Positions 52,433 to 61,467 of a stretch of DNA of 64,000 bases are shown here, piece by piece; within the stretch, counting starts at the first letter, position 1, and each line of letters opens with the position of its first letter. The stretch is from the NCBI GenBank assembly GCA_000473305.1, contig CP006772.1, positions 1,860,001-1,924,000 on the forward strand, read 5' to 3'. A program made the translations under genes and the position numbers. Origin of the DNA: Bacteroidales bacterium CF. Its GTDB lineage: Bacteria; Bacteroidota; Bacteroidia; Bacteroidales; UBA932. Under the pieces are notes generated by a model. It was not told where the DNA came from. It saw nothing but the letters and a program-made list of their open reading frames with translations, and did no database searches.

Positions 52433-53425
52433 TTATTTAAGTTTGATTGTCTTTATTCCACTTGTCTTGTATACCTGGAACTTTTCACCTTCTGTATATA
52501 CAAGATATGCATCCACATCAGCGTTTGCGGCAAGATATGCCTTTGCCTCATCAAGCCCCACAACCATGAAATATGTTGCAAGAGCGTCTGCTGTCATTGC
52601 GTCAGCGGCAATAACAGTGGCACTAAGGAGAGAGTGAGTAACAGGATAACCTGTCCTCGGATCGATTGTATGAGCATATTTTTTCCCATCCTCCTCATAG
52701 AATTTTCTGTAATTGCCGGATGTGGCCAGCCCCTTTCCTGAAAGAGAGAGTATCTCCTGAAGATCTTCTCCGGGTATTACATTGCCCTCTATCGGCTTAT
52801 CTATCCCGACAGTCCAGTCTAAACCTTTAGAATTCACCCCCTTACAAAATATTTCACCTCCTACCTCAATCATATAATTCACAATACCCAGCTTGTCAAA
52901 CTCTCTGGCTATTACATCAGAGGTGTATCCCTGTGCAATAGCGTTAGCATTGAGCGAAAGTCTTGGATCCGACTTTACAACCTTCCCGTTTTCAATCTTC
53001 ACCTTATCCATCCCCACAAATTGCTTTATGCTGTCAATGTCGCGCTGAGTAACCTTTTCCTTGTTTTTAAAACCGAATCCCCATACATCAAACATAGGAG
53101 CACCTGAGATATCAAAAGCACCTTTGCTGATGTTATATATTTCAGCCGACCTGTTGAAAACTACAATGAAAAGGGAGTCCGGTGAAATTTCCTCACCCCT
53201 GTTTATTCTTGAAATTACAGAGGAGTCGTTGTAAACCGAAAGAGAGTTGTCAATATCAGCTAACACTTTGTCTACAACACCATTAAGAGAATCAGGTTTG
53301 TCGGTAGAATAAACTATATGATAGGTAGTACCTTGTGTAAAACCATCTATTGTCTTGTATTCCAACTTTTTAGCACAGCCTGAAATCAGCAGCGAAAGAA
53401 AAATGAGAGCAACTATTTTGCTCAT
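52433..53425 (-). CDS. apbE: FAD:protein FMN transferase (ApbE), lipoprotein
   Basis: A 330-residue lipoprotein starting MSKIVALIFLSLLISGCAKK, with lipobox Cys17; an upstream in-frame start only adds ten residues. It has GTTYHIVYS, SRINRGEEISPD, GAFDISGAPMFDVWGFG, NANAIAQGYTSDV, EVGGEIFCKG, and HTIDPRTGYPVTHSLLSATVIA with the Mg/FAD-binding residues. ApbE flavinylates Thr or Ser residues of extracytoplasmic proteins such as Nqr and Rnf subunits. No target is encoded in this window. It is upstream of the amidohydrolase on the same strand. Confidence 0.94.
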   Translation of the reverse strand: MSKIVALIFLSLLISGCAKKLEYKTIDGFTQGTTYHIVYSTDKPDSLNGVVDKVLADIDNSLSVYNDSSVISRINRGEEISPDSLFIVVFNRSAEIYNISKGAFDISGAPMFDVWGFGFKNKEKVTQRDIDSIKQFVGMDKVKIENGKVVKSDPRLSLNANAIAQGYTSDVIAREFDKLGIVNYMIEVGGEIFCKGVNSKGLDWTVGIDKPIEGNVIPGEDLQEILSLSGKGLATSGNYRKFYEEDGKKYAHTIDPRTGYPVTHSLLSATVIAADAMTADALATYFMVVGLDEAKAYLAANADVDAYLVYTEGEKFQVYKTSGIKTIKLK

Positions 53426-53483
53426 AATCTTACAATAATTCATGGAGGGAAGCATTTTGGCACAAATTTAGAATAAATAAAAT

Positions 53484-53491
53484 TATCTTTG
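53484..53491 (+). promoter_or_regulatory. Candidate -7 box for the FISUMP lipoprotein gene
   Basis: TATCTTTG fits TAnnTTTG, 26 bp before the start. TTTG at 53456-53459 could be the -33 element but the 24-bp spacing is longer than usual. Confidence 0.45.
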
Positions 53492-53517
53492 TATGATTTA
53501 ATGACTCTTTCAACAAT

Positions 53518-54534
53518 ATGAGACAATTCTCTTTTTTCTTTCTGCCAATTGTAGCAGTCGTGATGATCTTTGCCTCATCCTGCAAAAAGGATGATGAAGA
53601 TTCGGATTCAGAATCCATGGACGGCTCATTGACCTATTTGTGCCCTACATACCTTACAACATCCACACAGCTATCTCTGAATGCGACCGGAATAACCGCT
53701 CCGACAGAAGGTATAACCTATAAATGGACTATGACCGGATTCAGTGTAGACTCAATAAAAGGGCAAAACGTGGTAGTAACCACTCCTGCAGAAACGGGAG
53801 ATTATACTATAACAGTTACAGCCTCTTTGGATGGATATTATTCAAAAACGAGCACAAATACCGTAACTGTGATGGATCCCACCTCGGAGGCAAGTCTGAA
53901 GGGTCTCAGGAAGAGCGGGAAATTCATAACTGACCCGAGAGACGGGAAGAAGTACTACTACTCAACCATTGGTAACCTCGACTGGTTCAATTATAACCTG
54001 AACTATGCAGGTGCAGGTAAAGCATACGAATATGAAGAGGTGATTGCATTATTCATGGGAAGGCTTTATACATGGGCTGAGGCAACCGGCGGCACAAGCG
54101 GCACCGGTCTCGGAAACGGTCCTCAGGGGGTATGCCCTCCGGGGTGGTCTGTTCCTACCGTACAGGACTGGGAAGACCTTGGCAAGGTGCTGAACAACAG
54201 CGTCGCAGTGCCATTCCACAGCAAGTGGGAAGGCCTGGGAGAGAAGATCACAGTAAATGCCCAGATAAACGACAAGAATATCTGGAGATACAGCCCTAAC
54301 AATTTGCAGAACAATCTGTACACATGGAATGCCCTGCCTTCAGGCAACATGATGAGCAATCTCACAAGATTCGAAAATATATTCAGTTATGGATTCTGGT
54401 GGTCATCCACAGAAAAAGACTCAAATTCGGGCGAATATCGCTACATATATTTCGACAGTCCCGATTTTCCATACAGCTATGTAGCCAAAGAGTATTTCGG
54501 CGCATCAGTAAGATGCGTGAGAAAATCACTCTGA
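53518..54534 (+). CDS. FISUMP-domain lipoprotein
   Basis: A 338-residue surface-type lipoprotein (MRQFSFFFLPIVAVVMIFASSCKKDDED, lipobox Cys22, followed by an acidic run that favours surface export in Bacteroidota). Residues 40-120 look like an Ig/PKD-type beta domain (TYKWTMTG, DYTITVTAS). From about 130 there is a Fib_succ_major (FISUMP) domain: FITDPRDGKKYYYSTIGNLDWFNYNLNY, GVCPPGWSVPTVQDWEDLG, FWWSSTE and SVRCVRK at the end. The molecular role is unknown. It diverges from apbE. Confidence 0.85.
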   Translation: MRQFSFFFLPIVAVVMIFASSCKKDDEDSDSESMDGSLTYLCPTYLTTSTQLSLNATGITAPTEGITYKWTMTGFSVDSIKGQNVVVTTPAETGDYTITVTASLDGYYSKTSTNTVTVMDPTSEASLKGLRKSGKFITDPRDGKKYYYSTIGNLDWFNYNLNYAGAGKAYEYEEVIALFMGRLYTWAEATGGTSGTGLGNGPQGVCPPGWSVPTVQDWEDLGKVLNNSVAVPFHSKWEGLGEKITVNAQINDKNIWRYSPNNLQNNLYTWNALPSGNMMSNLTRFENIFSYGFWWSSTEKDSNSGEYRYIYFDSPDFPYSYVAKEYFGASVRCVRKSL

Positions 54535-54573
54535 TCAACGTAACTTATTATTAAACAATTTCAATTTTAAGCT

Positions 54574-55170
54574 ATGAAATTATCAAAGGGTATTATTGTG
54601 ACATTAGTGATCGTCGGTGTACTGGTGATCATACTTTTATGGGGTATGGGCGGCTATAACAAGATGGTCTCTCAGGAAGAGGGAGTTACATCTGCATGGT
54701 CTCAGGTTGAGAATGTGTATCAACGCCGTGCCGATCTCATACCAAACCTTGTAGCAACAGTTAAGGGATATGCGGCTCATGAGCAAGAGACTCTCGAGGG
54801 AGTTGTAAACGCAAGAGCAAAGGCAACCCAGACAACTATCGATCCGACAAACATGACTCCTGAGGCAATGGCTAAGTTCCAGGCTGCCCAGGGAGACCTC
54901 TCAACCGCATTAGGCAAGTTGATGGTTGTTGTTGAACGTTATCCTGACCTGAAGGCAAACCAGAACTTTCTGGAGCTGCAGGCTCAGCTTGAAGGCACAG
55001 AGAACAGAATTACCGTTGAAAGACAGAAATTCAACGATGCTGCTAAAAGTTTCAACACTCTTATCCGTAAGTTTCCAAAAAACATCATAGCCGGCATGTT
55101 CGGTTTTGAAAGAAAGGAGTATTTTGAGGCTAAAGAGGGTGCAGAAGAGGCTCCTAAAGTAGAGTTCTAG
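54574..55170 (+). CDS. LemA family protein
   Basis: A 198-residue membrane-anchored protein. A single N-terminal transmembrane helix (IVTLVIVGVLVIILLWGMG) is followed by a helical bundle with the LemA pattern: SAWSQVENVYQRRADLIPNLVATVKGYA, then YPDLKANQNFLELQAQLEGTENRI and the final FNTLIRKFPKNIIAGMFGF. LemA function is unclear; it is nearly always next to TPM-domain genes, as here. It starts the lemA-TPM-TPM-membrane protein operon. Confidence 0.95.
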   Translation: MKLSKGIIVTLVIVGVLVIILLWGMGGYNKMVSQEEGVTSAWSQVENVYQRRADLIPNLVATVKGYAAHEQETLEGVVNARAKATQTTIDPTNMTPEAMAKFQAAQGDLSTALGKLMVVVERYPDLKANQNFLELQAQLEGTENRITVERQKFNDAAKSFNTLIRKFPKNIIAGMFGFERKEYFEAKEGAEEAPKVEF

Positions 55171-55173
55171 GCC

Positions 55174-55611
55174 GTGGCTGCGTCTAAATTTATCACAGAT
55201 GCGGACAAAGCTGTTTTAGTAAAGGAGATCGAGGCCGCCGAACTCAGGACATCCGGAGAGATCAGGGTTCATATCGAATCCAACTGTTCATCCGATCCTG
55301 TAGAAAGGGCGGTTTCCGTTTTCAACACACTAAAGATGTACCGCACTAAGGACAGAAATGCTGTTCTTATCTATATTGCATACCACTCGAGAAAACTTGC
55401 AATCATCGGTGACAGCGGGATTAACACAGTGGTCCCGGAGGGTTTCTGGGATGATGTCAAAGAGGTCCTTGTAAAACATTTCGCCGCCGGCCAGGTTGTG
55501 GAGGGGTTGAAACAGGCAATAAGCATGGCGGGTACCAAACTTAAAGAGTATTTCCCATATCAAACAAATGACACAAATGAGCAGAGCAATGAGATATCGA
55601 TTGGTGAGTAG
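55174..55611 (+). CDS. TPM-domain protein, small cytosolic form
   Basis: A 145-residue protein with one TPM (Psb32/MOLO-1/TLP18.3) domain: KAVLVKEIEAAELRTSGEIRVHIES, DRNAVLIYIAYHSRKLAIIGDSGIN. It has no signal peptide. The start is GTG at 55174, 3 bp after the LemA stop; no ATG lies nearby in frame. Its end overlaps the next TPM gene by 23 to 44 bp depending on that start. A role in membrane protein maintenance is only suspected. Confidence 0.83.
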   Translation: MAASKFITDADKAVLVKEIEAAELRTSGEIRVHIESNCSSDPVERAVSVFNTLKMYRTKDRNAVLIYIAYHSRKLAIIGDSGINTVVPEGFWDDVKEVLVKHFAAGQVVEGLKQAISMAGTKLKEYFPYQTNDTNEQSNEISIGE

Positions 55612-56413
55612 ACCGCTGGTGATAATCATAATGATGCTCTCCCTGAGTGCATCTTTATGGGCACAGGTTCCTCAGAGGCCTTCACCACCAAGACTTGTAA
55701 ATGACCTCGCAGGCATCCTTACTCCGGATGAGGCCTCTCAGATGGAGTCCGTACTTGTAAGCTTCGCAAATAAGACCTCAAACCAGATTGTTGTTGCCAT
55801 CCTCAGCGACCTTGGAGGAATGGATAAGTCTCAGATGGCCTATTCGATCGGAGAGCAGTGGAAGGTTGGTCAGGAGAAGTTTGACAATGGTGTGGTTATA
55901 CTTGTAAAGCCAAAAACAGCAGAGAGTTCAGGTGAGGCTTTCATTGCCACAGGATATGGACTTGAAGGGGCACTTCCCGATGCTATATGCAAAAGGATTA
56001 TCGAACAGGAGATGATTCCCCTTTTCAGAGATAATCAATACTACAACGGCATTGTAAAGGCTCTAAATGTAATAATGCCCATCGCAGCAGGAGAGTACAG
56101 CTCCGACGAGTATGCCGCAAAGAGTGATCAGGGTTCGGCAGCAGGCGCGATTATAGTCATCGTATTTGTTATACTCTTCATAATAATTTCCATCGCAAGA
56201 AGGGGTAAAGGTCCTACCAATTTCGGCGGAGGCGGAAGAAGAGGTCCGGGGCTGCTTGAGATGATGATTCTCGGATCCATGCTATCAGGAAGAGGTGGTC
56301 GTTCAGGAGGCTTCGGCGGAGGCAGCTTTGGTGGCGGAAGCTTCGGTGGAGGCGGATTCGGAGGCTTTGGCGGGGGAAGTTTCGGAGGAGGCGGAGCCGG
56401 CGGAAGTTGGTAA
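55568..56413 (+). CDS. TPM-domain protein, exported, with Gly-rich tail
   Basis: A 281-residue protein. The signal peptide is MRYRLVSRPLVIIIMMLSLSASLWAQ, so the true start may be 55589 rather than the upstream ATGs at 55568 or 55577. The TPM domain (about 40-180) contains PPRLVNDLAGILTPDEASQME, NQIVVAILSDLGGM, GVVILVKPK and ATGYGLEGALPDA. A single transmembrane helix (IIVIVFVILFIIISIA) comes near 197-212. It ends with a Gly/Ser/Phe-rich tail (FGGGSFGGGSFGGGGFGG), usual for this family. It overlaps the next gene at TAATG. Confidence 0.9.
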   Translation: MTQMSRAMRYRLVSRPLVIIIMMLSLSASLWAQVPQRPSPPRLVNDLAGILTPDEASQMESVLVSFANKTSNQIVVAILSDLGGMDKSQMAYSIGEQWKVGQEKFDNGVVILVKPKTAESSGEAFIATGYGLEGALPDAICKRIIEQEMIPLFRDNQYYNGIVKALNVIMPIAAGEYSSDEYAAKSDQGSAAGAIIVIVFVILFIIISIARRGKGPTNFGGGGRRGPGLLEMMILGSMLSGRGGRSGGFGGGSFGGGSFGGGGFGGFGGGSFGGGGAGGSW

Positions 56414-57072
56414 TGGTTGATATGGCAAAATACGGAACTTTTATATGGTTGTCGATTCTTGCCCTTGCGGCAGGTTTTCTTATATATCCGGCAACTAATA
56501 CACTTTTTCTTGAAACTACGGCAAGCCATCCATACATTATGGGGTTTGTAAAGTTTGCAATTCTCTCCATGATGGGTGAATTCCTTGCTGCAAGATTGGT
56601 TTACGGCAAGTGGACCAAAGTGCGCGGGATGATACCGAAAATGGTTGTCTGGGGGATTGTGGGAGTCATGATTGTTGCCATGTTTAGCGTTTTCTCCCAC
56701 GGAGTTGACGGAGCAGCGGCAGATGGTTTGTTATATCTTGGCGGGTCAAAATTTCTGAGGGCATTCCTGATATCTGCAATAATGAACCTGACATTTGCAC
56801 CTGTGTTCATGGCCAGTCACAGAATAACCGACCTCTATATCGACAGCCGTTATGCCGGAAAGGCAACCTCCGTCTCACAAATAATCGGCACAACAGATTG
56901 GGGAAAATTCATAAAGGATATTGTGGTAAAAACAATACCACTCTTCTGGATACCTGCGCATACAATCACCTTCATGCTTCCGGGAGGATACAAGGTGTTG
57001 TTTGCTGCGTCACTCTCTATTGTACTGGGACTGATTCTGTCTTTTGCGAAGATGAAGAACAAAGGTGAATAA
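56413..57072 (+). CDS. Integral membrane protein of unknown function
   Basis: I do not recognise this 219-residue protein. It starts MVDMAKYGTFIW at ATG 56413, sharing one base with the stop of the TPM gene. It has about five transmembrane segments (FIWLSILALAAGFLIYPA, FVKFAILSMMGEFLAARLV, VVWGIVGVMIVAMFSVF, FLRAFLISAIMNLTFAPVFMAS, LFAASLSIVLGLILSFAK). It is translationally coupled to the lemA-TPM-TPM set, so it probably acts in the same membrane-quality context. Its 3' end overlaps the convergent metallophosphoesterase by 56 bp, a fairly long overlap. Confidence 0.65.
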   Translation: MVDMAKYGTFIWLSILALAAGFLIYPATNTLFLETTASHPYIMGFVKFAILSMMGEFLAARLVYGKWTKVRGMIPKMVVWGIVGVMIVAMFSVFSHGVDGAAADGLLYLGGSKFLRAFLISAIMNLTFAPVFMASHRITDLYIDSRYAGKATSVSQIIGTTDWGKFIKDIVVKTIPLFWIPAHTITFMLPGGYKVLFAASLSIVLGLILSFAKMKNKGE

Positions 57073-58189
57073 GCACCAATTCTGAAACCGTTCCAATACG
57101 AAACTCCGGCCCCCACAATCCGAGACCCGATGAGACCACATAATGGGTCTTACCTCTCTGTTTGTAACCGTAAGACAACTCATACATCCTCTTTACAAAG
57201 AAACTTCCGGGCCAGAATTGCCCCTGATGTGTGTGGCCGGAAAGCTGAAGGTCAATACCGGCAGCCTCTGCCTCTGCGAGTTTCGCAGGCTGGTGATCCA
57301 TAAGTATGAGAGGGAGTGTTTTGTCAATGCTTCCAACCAGATCTGAGAGAGCCTCTCTTCTGTGATTTGTTCTGTCATCCCGGCCGATAATCATTATATC
57401 ACCCCCCGGAATTGAAACTCTGGCTACAGAGTCAATCAACAGATTTATACCTGCCGAGCGGTAATAACCGTATATAGCCTCTCTCTCTCCGCCGTAAAAC
57501 TCATGGTTCCCGGTAACGGCATAAATGCCGTATTCTGATCTTATCTCACGGAAGAGTTCTGCAATATTCCCTTCAACAAGAGGTTTGAGATTACGATCCG
57601 ATATATCTCCGGCAAGCATTACCAGGTCCGGATTCTGACCATTAATCAGATCTACATATTTTTTAAACTTCTCCCTGTTTATATATGTACTCAGGTGAAT
57701 GTCGCTGGCCATGACTATGTCAAGGCCTCCCTCGGGCAAAGGTTTGTCAATTCTCACTGTTAACTCTCTTACCTCCGGATGGTTGAATTTCCAGTTGCCG
57801 TATATCAGCAATCCTGAAACAGTCAATGCTCCGCCCAGAGCCAGAATCAATTTGACTGTCTGATAGTTTTCCCTGATAAAAGCAGGATAGAATCCTGTAA
57901 AGTGGTTTGTAAGTCTGATTATATCCAGTGAAAGAGCGAAAAGGGCAAGGTATATTACCGCAACAAACCAGGTGAATCCTATTCTTGATAACCACAATCC
58001 AACTACCGGATCCATATTGTCACCAAAAAACATCTTCAGCATAAAGGCTGAAAACGAGAGGAGATACAGAGTGGCGAAGGCGATTCTCAGCCATGGGATT
58101 TTAGAAAACGATTGCCACCCTCTTAAAAAGAGGTAGGTGGTCACAAATGTGACCACCCCCAGTGCTATTATCGGAAAAAGTATTTTCAC
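57017..58189 (-). CDS. Membrane-anchored metallophosphoesterase
   Basis: A 390-residue protein starting with GTG at 58189 (encoded KILFPIIALGVVTF). The N-terminal 140 residues hold about four transmembrane helices. The calcineurin-like domain follows with VMASDIHLSTY (metal Asp and His), LAGDISDR, VTGNHEFYGG, LILMDHQPA and LQLSGHTHQGQFWPG, so all metal-binding motifs are intact. It resembles the YaeI/YkuE-type phosphodiesterases that act on lipids or nucleotides. Two adjacent hairpins lie in its first codons (58119-58157). The gene is 14 bp after fumarase on the same strand. Confidence 0.88.
   Translation of the reverse strand: MKILFPIIALGVVTFVTTYLFLRGWQSFSKIPWLRIAFATLYLLSFSAFMLKMFFGDNMDPVVGLWLSRIGFTWFVAVIYLALFALSLDIIRLTNHFTGFYPAFIRENYQTVKLILALGGALTVSGLLIYGNWKFNHPEVRELTVRIDKPLPEGGLDIVMASDIHLSTYINREKFKKYVDLINGQNPDLVMLAGDISDRNLKPLVEGNIAELFREIRSEYGIYAVTGNHEFYGGEREAIYGYYRSAGINLLIDSVARVSIPGGDIMIIGRDDRTNHRREALSDLVGSIDKTLPLILMDHQPAKLAEAEAAGIDLQLSGHTHQGQFWPGSFFVKRMYELSYGYKQRGKTHYVVSSGLGLWGPEFRIGTVSELVLIHLCSSSSQKTESVPVQ
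58119..58157. promoter_or_regulatory. Pair of adjacent hairpins in the 5' coding region
   Basis: CCTCTT/AAGAGG (58119-58133, AAA loop) and GGTGGTCAC/GTGACCACC (58136-58157, AAAT loop) are perfect inverted repeats 2 bp apart. They lie in codons 11-24 of the metallophosphoesterase, just after the fumarase stop. They could slow or stabilise the transcript; a regulatory role is unproven. Confidence 0.4.
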
Positions 58190-58203
58190 CTGATAACCGG
58201 TTT

Positions 58204-59820
58204 CTATTTAAACTGAGCGAAAAAGTCATTACCCTTATCATCCACTAATATGAATGCCGGGAAGTTTTCAACCTCAATTTTCCAGATAGCCTCCATTCCA
58301 AGTTCAGGATATTCGAGAACCTCAACTTTTTTTATGCTGTCCTGTGCAAGGATTGCTGCAGGGCCACCGATACTGCCGAGATAGAAACCTCCGTGCTTCT
58401 TGCACGCATCGGTAACTTGCTGACTTCTGTTTCCCTTGGCAATCATAATCATGCTTCCTCCGTTCTCCTGGAAAAGATCGACATAAGAGTCCATCCTGCC
58501 TGCTGTTGTAGGGCCGAAGGAACCGCTTGGCAAACCTTTTGGAGTCTTGGCAGGACCTGCATAGTAGATCGGATGATCCTTTATGTATTGAGGAAGTCCC
58601 TGACCGGCGTCAATGCGCTCCTTTAATTTTGCATGCGCTATGTCACGGCCTACAACGATTGTTCCGTTAAGGAGCAGGAATGTAGATACCGGATATTGAG
58701 AGAGATCTGCAAGAACCTCTTTCATAGGACGGTTAAGATCAATCTTTATACCACCTGCATGAGCAGCATTTCCGACTCTGTATTTCTCGGGAACGAGTCT
58801 GATAGGATTTGAATCCATTGTCTCAAGCCAGATTCCGTCTTTATTTATCTTTCCCTTGATATTCCTGTCTGCACTGCAAGAGACACCCATTCCAACAGGG
58901 CATGATGCTCCGTGTCTCGGGAGACGGATTACTCTGATATCATGAGCAAAGTATTTACCGCCGAACTGAGCACCTATTCCAAGATTCTGAGCCGCTTTCA
59001 GCAGTTTTGCCTCAAGTTCGAGATCTCTGAAAGCATGACCTCCTTCACTTCCTGATTTCGGCAGCTCGTCAAGATACTTGGCAGAAGCGAGTTTGACTGT
59101 CTTCATACAAGTCTCGGCAGATGTACCTCCAATCACAAAAGCAATGTGGTAAGGAGGACAGGCTGCTGTACCGAGAGTCTTCATCTTCTCTATCAGGAAC
59201 TTCTCAAGTGTTGCCGGGTTAAGCAAAGCCTTGGTCTCCTGGAAAAGGTAACTCTTGTTTGCAGATCCGCCGCCTTTTGCCACAAATAAAAACTTGTACT
59301 CATTGCTGTCTGTTGCGTATATGTCTATCTGTGCAGGAAGGTTACAGCCGGTGTTTTTCTCGTTATACATATCGAGAGGTGCATTCTGGGAATATCTGAG
59401 ATTGTCCTGAGTATAGGTGTCAAATATCCCGTGCGAAATTGCCTCCTCGTCACCACCGCCTGTCCATACTTTCTGGCCTTTCTTTGCAACAACAGTTGCA
59501 GTTCCGGTATCCTGACAGAAAGGGAGGACGCCTTTCGAAGCAACATCAGCATTGAGCAACATGGTAAGAGCTACAGCCCTGTCATTCACGCTCGACTCAG
59601 GATCACTGAGTATTGATGCAACCTGCTCATTGTGCTCGGGACGAAGCATAAATGAGACATCATGCAAAGCCTGTCTGGCCAGCAATCTAATTCCCTGAGG
59701 ATCTACTCTGAGTACCTCCTCTCCTTCAAAATTTGCGACAGATACATAATCCTTTGTCAACAGATGGTACTCTGTCTTATCTTTCCCAAGCGGGAACATT
59801 TCCTGAAACTTAAAATCCAT
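58204..59820 (-). CDS. fumA: Fumarate hydratase, class I
   Basis: A 538-residue iron-sulfur fumarase that interconverts fumarate and malate. The N-terminal domain has [36 protein letters not shown] and the substrate loop [18 protein letters not shown]. Conserved Cys for the labile [4Fe-4S] cluster are in FCQDTG, CMKTVK and [10 protein letters not shown]. The C-terminal beta domain has [44 protein letters not shown]. In this anaerobic context it probably works in the reductive branch to succinate, upstream of MutAB. The O2-sensitive class fits an anaerobe. Confidence 0.95.
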   Translation of the reverse strand: MDFKFQEMFPLGKDKTEYHLLTKDYVSVANFEGEEVLRVDPQGIRLLARQALHDVSFMLRPEHNEQVASILSDPESSVNDRAVALTMLLNADVASKGVLPFCQDTGTATVVAKKGQKVWTGGGDEEAISHGIFDTYTQDNLRYSQNAPLDMYNEKNTGCNLPAQIDIYATDSNEYKFLFVAKGGGSANKSYLFQETKALLNPATLEKFLIEKMKTLGTAACPPYHIAFVIGGTSAETCMKTVKLASAKYLDELPKSGSEGGHAFRDLELEAKLLKAAQNLGIGAQFGGKYFAHDIRVIRLPRHGASCPVGMGVSCSADRNIKGKINKDGIWLETMDSNPIRLVPEKYRVGNAAHAGGIKIDLNRPMKEVLADLSQYPVSTFLLLNGTIVVGRDIAHAKLKERIDAGQGLPQYIKDHPIYYAGPAKTPKGLPSGSFGPTTAGRMDSYVDLFQENGGSMIMIAKGNRSQQVTDACKKHGGFYLGSIGGPAAILAQDSIKKVEVLEYPELGMEAIWKIEVENFPAFILVDDKGNDFFAQFK

Positions 59821-59860
59821 AATCAGCTACAATTAATATTTCTGTTTATATAACAATCTC

Positions 59861-60950
59861 TTAGTGTGAAGAGTTCTCCATCAGAAAACTTTTCATGAAC
59901 TCATTTATATCTCCGTCCAGAACAGCCTGAGTGTCTGATGTCTCAAAACCAGTCCTGAGATCTTTCACCATCTTGTAGGGATGAAGGACATAGCTCCTTA
60001 TCTGAGATCCCCACTCTATCTTCATTTTTGAGCCCTCCAGCTCAGCCTCCTTCTCCCTTCTCTTCCTCAGTTCAAGTTCATAAAGATGAGACTTCAGTAT
60101 TCTCAGTGCATTCTGTCTGTTGTCAAGTTGAGAACGGGTTTCAGTATTCTCAACAGAAATACCTGTGGGAAGGTGCCTTACACGCACACCTGTCTCAACT
60201 TTGTTGACATTCTGGCCACCGGCACCGCCTGAGCGGAATGTGTCCCATTCAAGGTCACCCGGATTTATCTCAATTTCAATTGTATCATCAACTGCCGGGT
60301 AAACAAATACAGATGAGAATGTGGTCTGCCTTTTTCCCTGAGAATTGAACGGCGATATCCTGACAAGCCTGTGAACTCCGTTTTCTGCCTTGAGATATCC
60401 GTAGGCATAGTCTCCCTCGAACTCAATTGTTACAGATTTTATACCGGCCTCATCACCCTCTATCAGGTCATAAATGTGTACCTTGTAACCGTTACGTTCA
60501 CCCCATCTTGCATACATTCTCATGAGCATTGAGGACCAGTCATTACTCTCAGTACCTCCGGCTCCGGAATTGATTTTAAGAATTGCACCGAGGTTATCAC
60601 CCTCTCCTCCAAGCATTTTCCTGAGTTCCAGATCTTCAATTTTCTTTTCTAATTGAATATAGTGCTGATCAGCTTCACCCTCCAGAGAGGAATCCTCCCT
60701 GACAAAGTCCATCATAACCTCAAGATCCTCCAGAGATTTTTCTATTGATGAGAAACTCTCGGTCCAGTACTTTATTGATGATACATTTTTCAGAAAGCTC
60801 TCCGCACTCTTCGGATCATTCCAAAAATCAGGAGCCAGAGTCCTGGCCTCTTTCTCTTTTAAATCCTCTCTTTTAGCATCGATGTCAAAGTGACCTCCTC
60901 AACGCAGAAGTGCGTTGCTGGAGCTCCTTGAACTGTTCCAGATAAACCAT
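59861..60950 (-). CDS. prfB: Peptide chain release factor 2, with programmed +1 frameshift
   Basis: RF2 recognises UAA/UGA and ends translation. The gene is split between two frames. The first ORF starts at ATG 60950 ([12 protein letters not shown]...) and runs 21 codons to TGA at 60885-60887. The second frame begins with GAC at 60886-60884 and runs to 59861. The join is CTT TGA C, preceded by AGGAGG (60894-60899) three bases upstream, the classic prfB autoregulatory site. Skipping base 60887 gives a 362-residue protein with the RF2 motifs RISPFN (SPF anticodon tripeptide) and GAGGQ. It starts 2 bp after recX. Confidence 0.95.
60884..60899 (-). promoter_or_regulatory. prfB frameshift site
   Basis: The sequence AGGAGG-TCA-CTT-TGA-C on the minus strand combines an SD-like stimulator (60894-60899), the slippery CTT (60888-60890) and the in-frame stop TGA (60885-60887). 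Low RF2 levels favour slippage by +1 and more RF2 synthesis. This is the best match to an SD sequence I noticed in the window. Confidence 0.93.
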
Positions 60951-60952
60951 TT

Positions 60953-61465
60953 TTATTCTTTTTTACCGGCCTCAAAGTTAGCCATTGTTTTATTAAATAC
61001 CTTTAAAATCTCCTCGTAAGAGAAACCTCTTGTCAGGGCAAACCTGATCACCCTCTCCCTTATCTTTGCCTTATCCTCTTCACTATTCACTCTTCTATTC
61101 ATTAACTCCTCAAACTTACGCTTTATAACCCTCTCCAGCACCTTAACTCCGGCCTCGTGATCCAGCGATTCAAGGGCTGCCTTGATAGTCCCGCTGTCCA
61201 AACCTTTATTCTTCAGAGCAAATTCAATCTTCCTGCCACCCCATCCCGAAAGAGAAGACTTATCCCTTACAAAAGCCGTGCAATAACGCTCCTCGTCTAT
61301 AAAACGACCCTCAACCAGCTTTTTAATGACAACCTCTGTCTCATCCGGATCACAACCCCTTGTCTTGAGCTTTTTTCTGATATCGTTTGCACAATACTCC
61401 CTCATTGAGCAATAACGCTGCATCAAAGCAGTCATGTCACTGATTTTTTTCAGGGAGTCGGACAT
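60953..61465 (-). CDS. recX: Regulatory protein RecX
   Basis: A 170-residue protein that modulates RecA filaments. It is made of the expected three-helix repeats: MQRYCSMREYCANDIRKKLKTRG, VEGRFIDEERYCTAFVRDKSSLSGWGGRKIEFALKNKG, and the third repeat ending RFALTRGFSYEEILKVFN. A short acidic insert with RRVNSEEDKAK lies before the last helices, where the DNA resembles the simple-repeat words seen in dnaX. It ends 2 bp before prfB on the same strand, so the two are co-transcribed. Confidence 0.92.
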   Translation of the reverse strand: MSDSLKKISDMTALMQRYCSMREYCANDIRKKLKTRGCDPDETEVVIKKLVEGRFIDEERYCTAFVRDKSSLSGWGGRKIEFALKNKGLDSGTIKAALESLDHEAGVKVLERVIKRKFEELMNRRVNSEEDKAKIRERVIRFALTRGFSYEEILKVFNKTMANFEAGKKE

Positions 61466-61467
61466 CT

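Noticed and set aside
56128-56700. Proline-rich minus-strand frame
   Set aside because: Shadow of the glycine-rich tail of the TPM protein.
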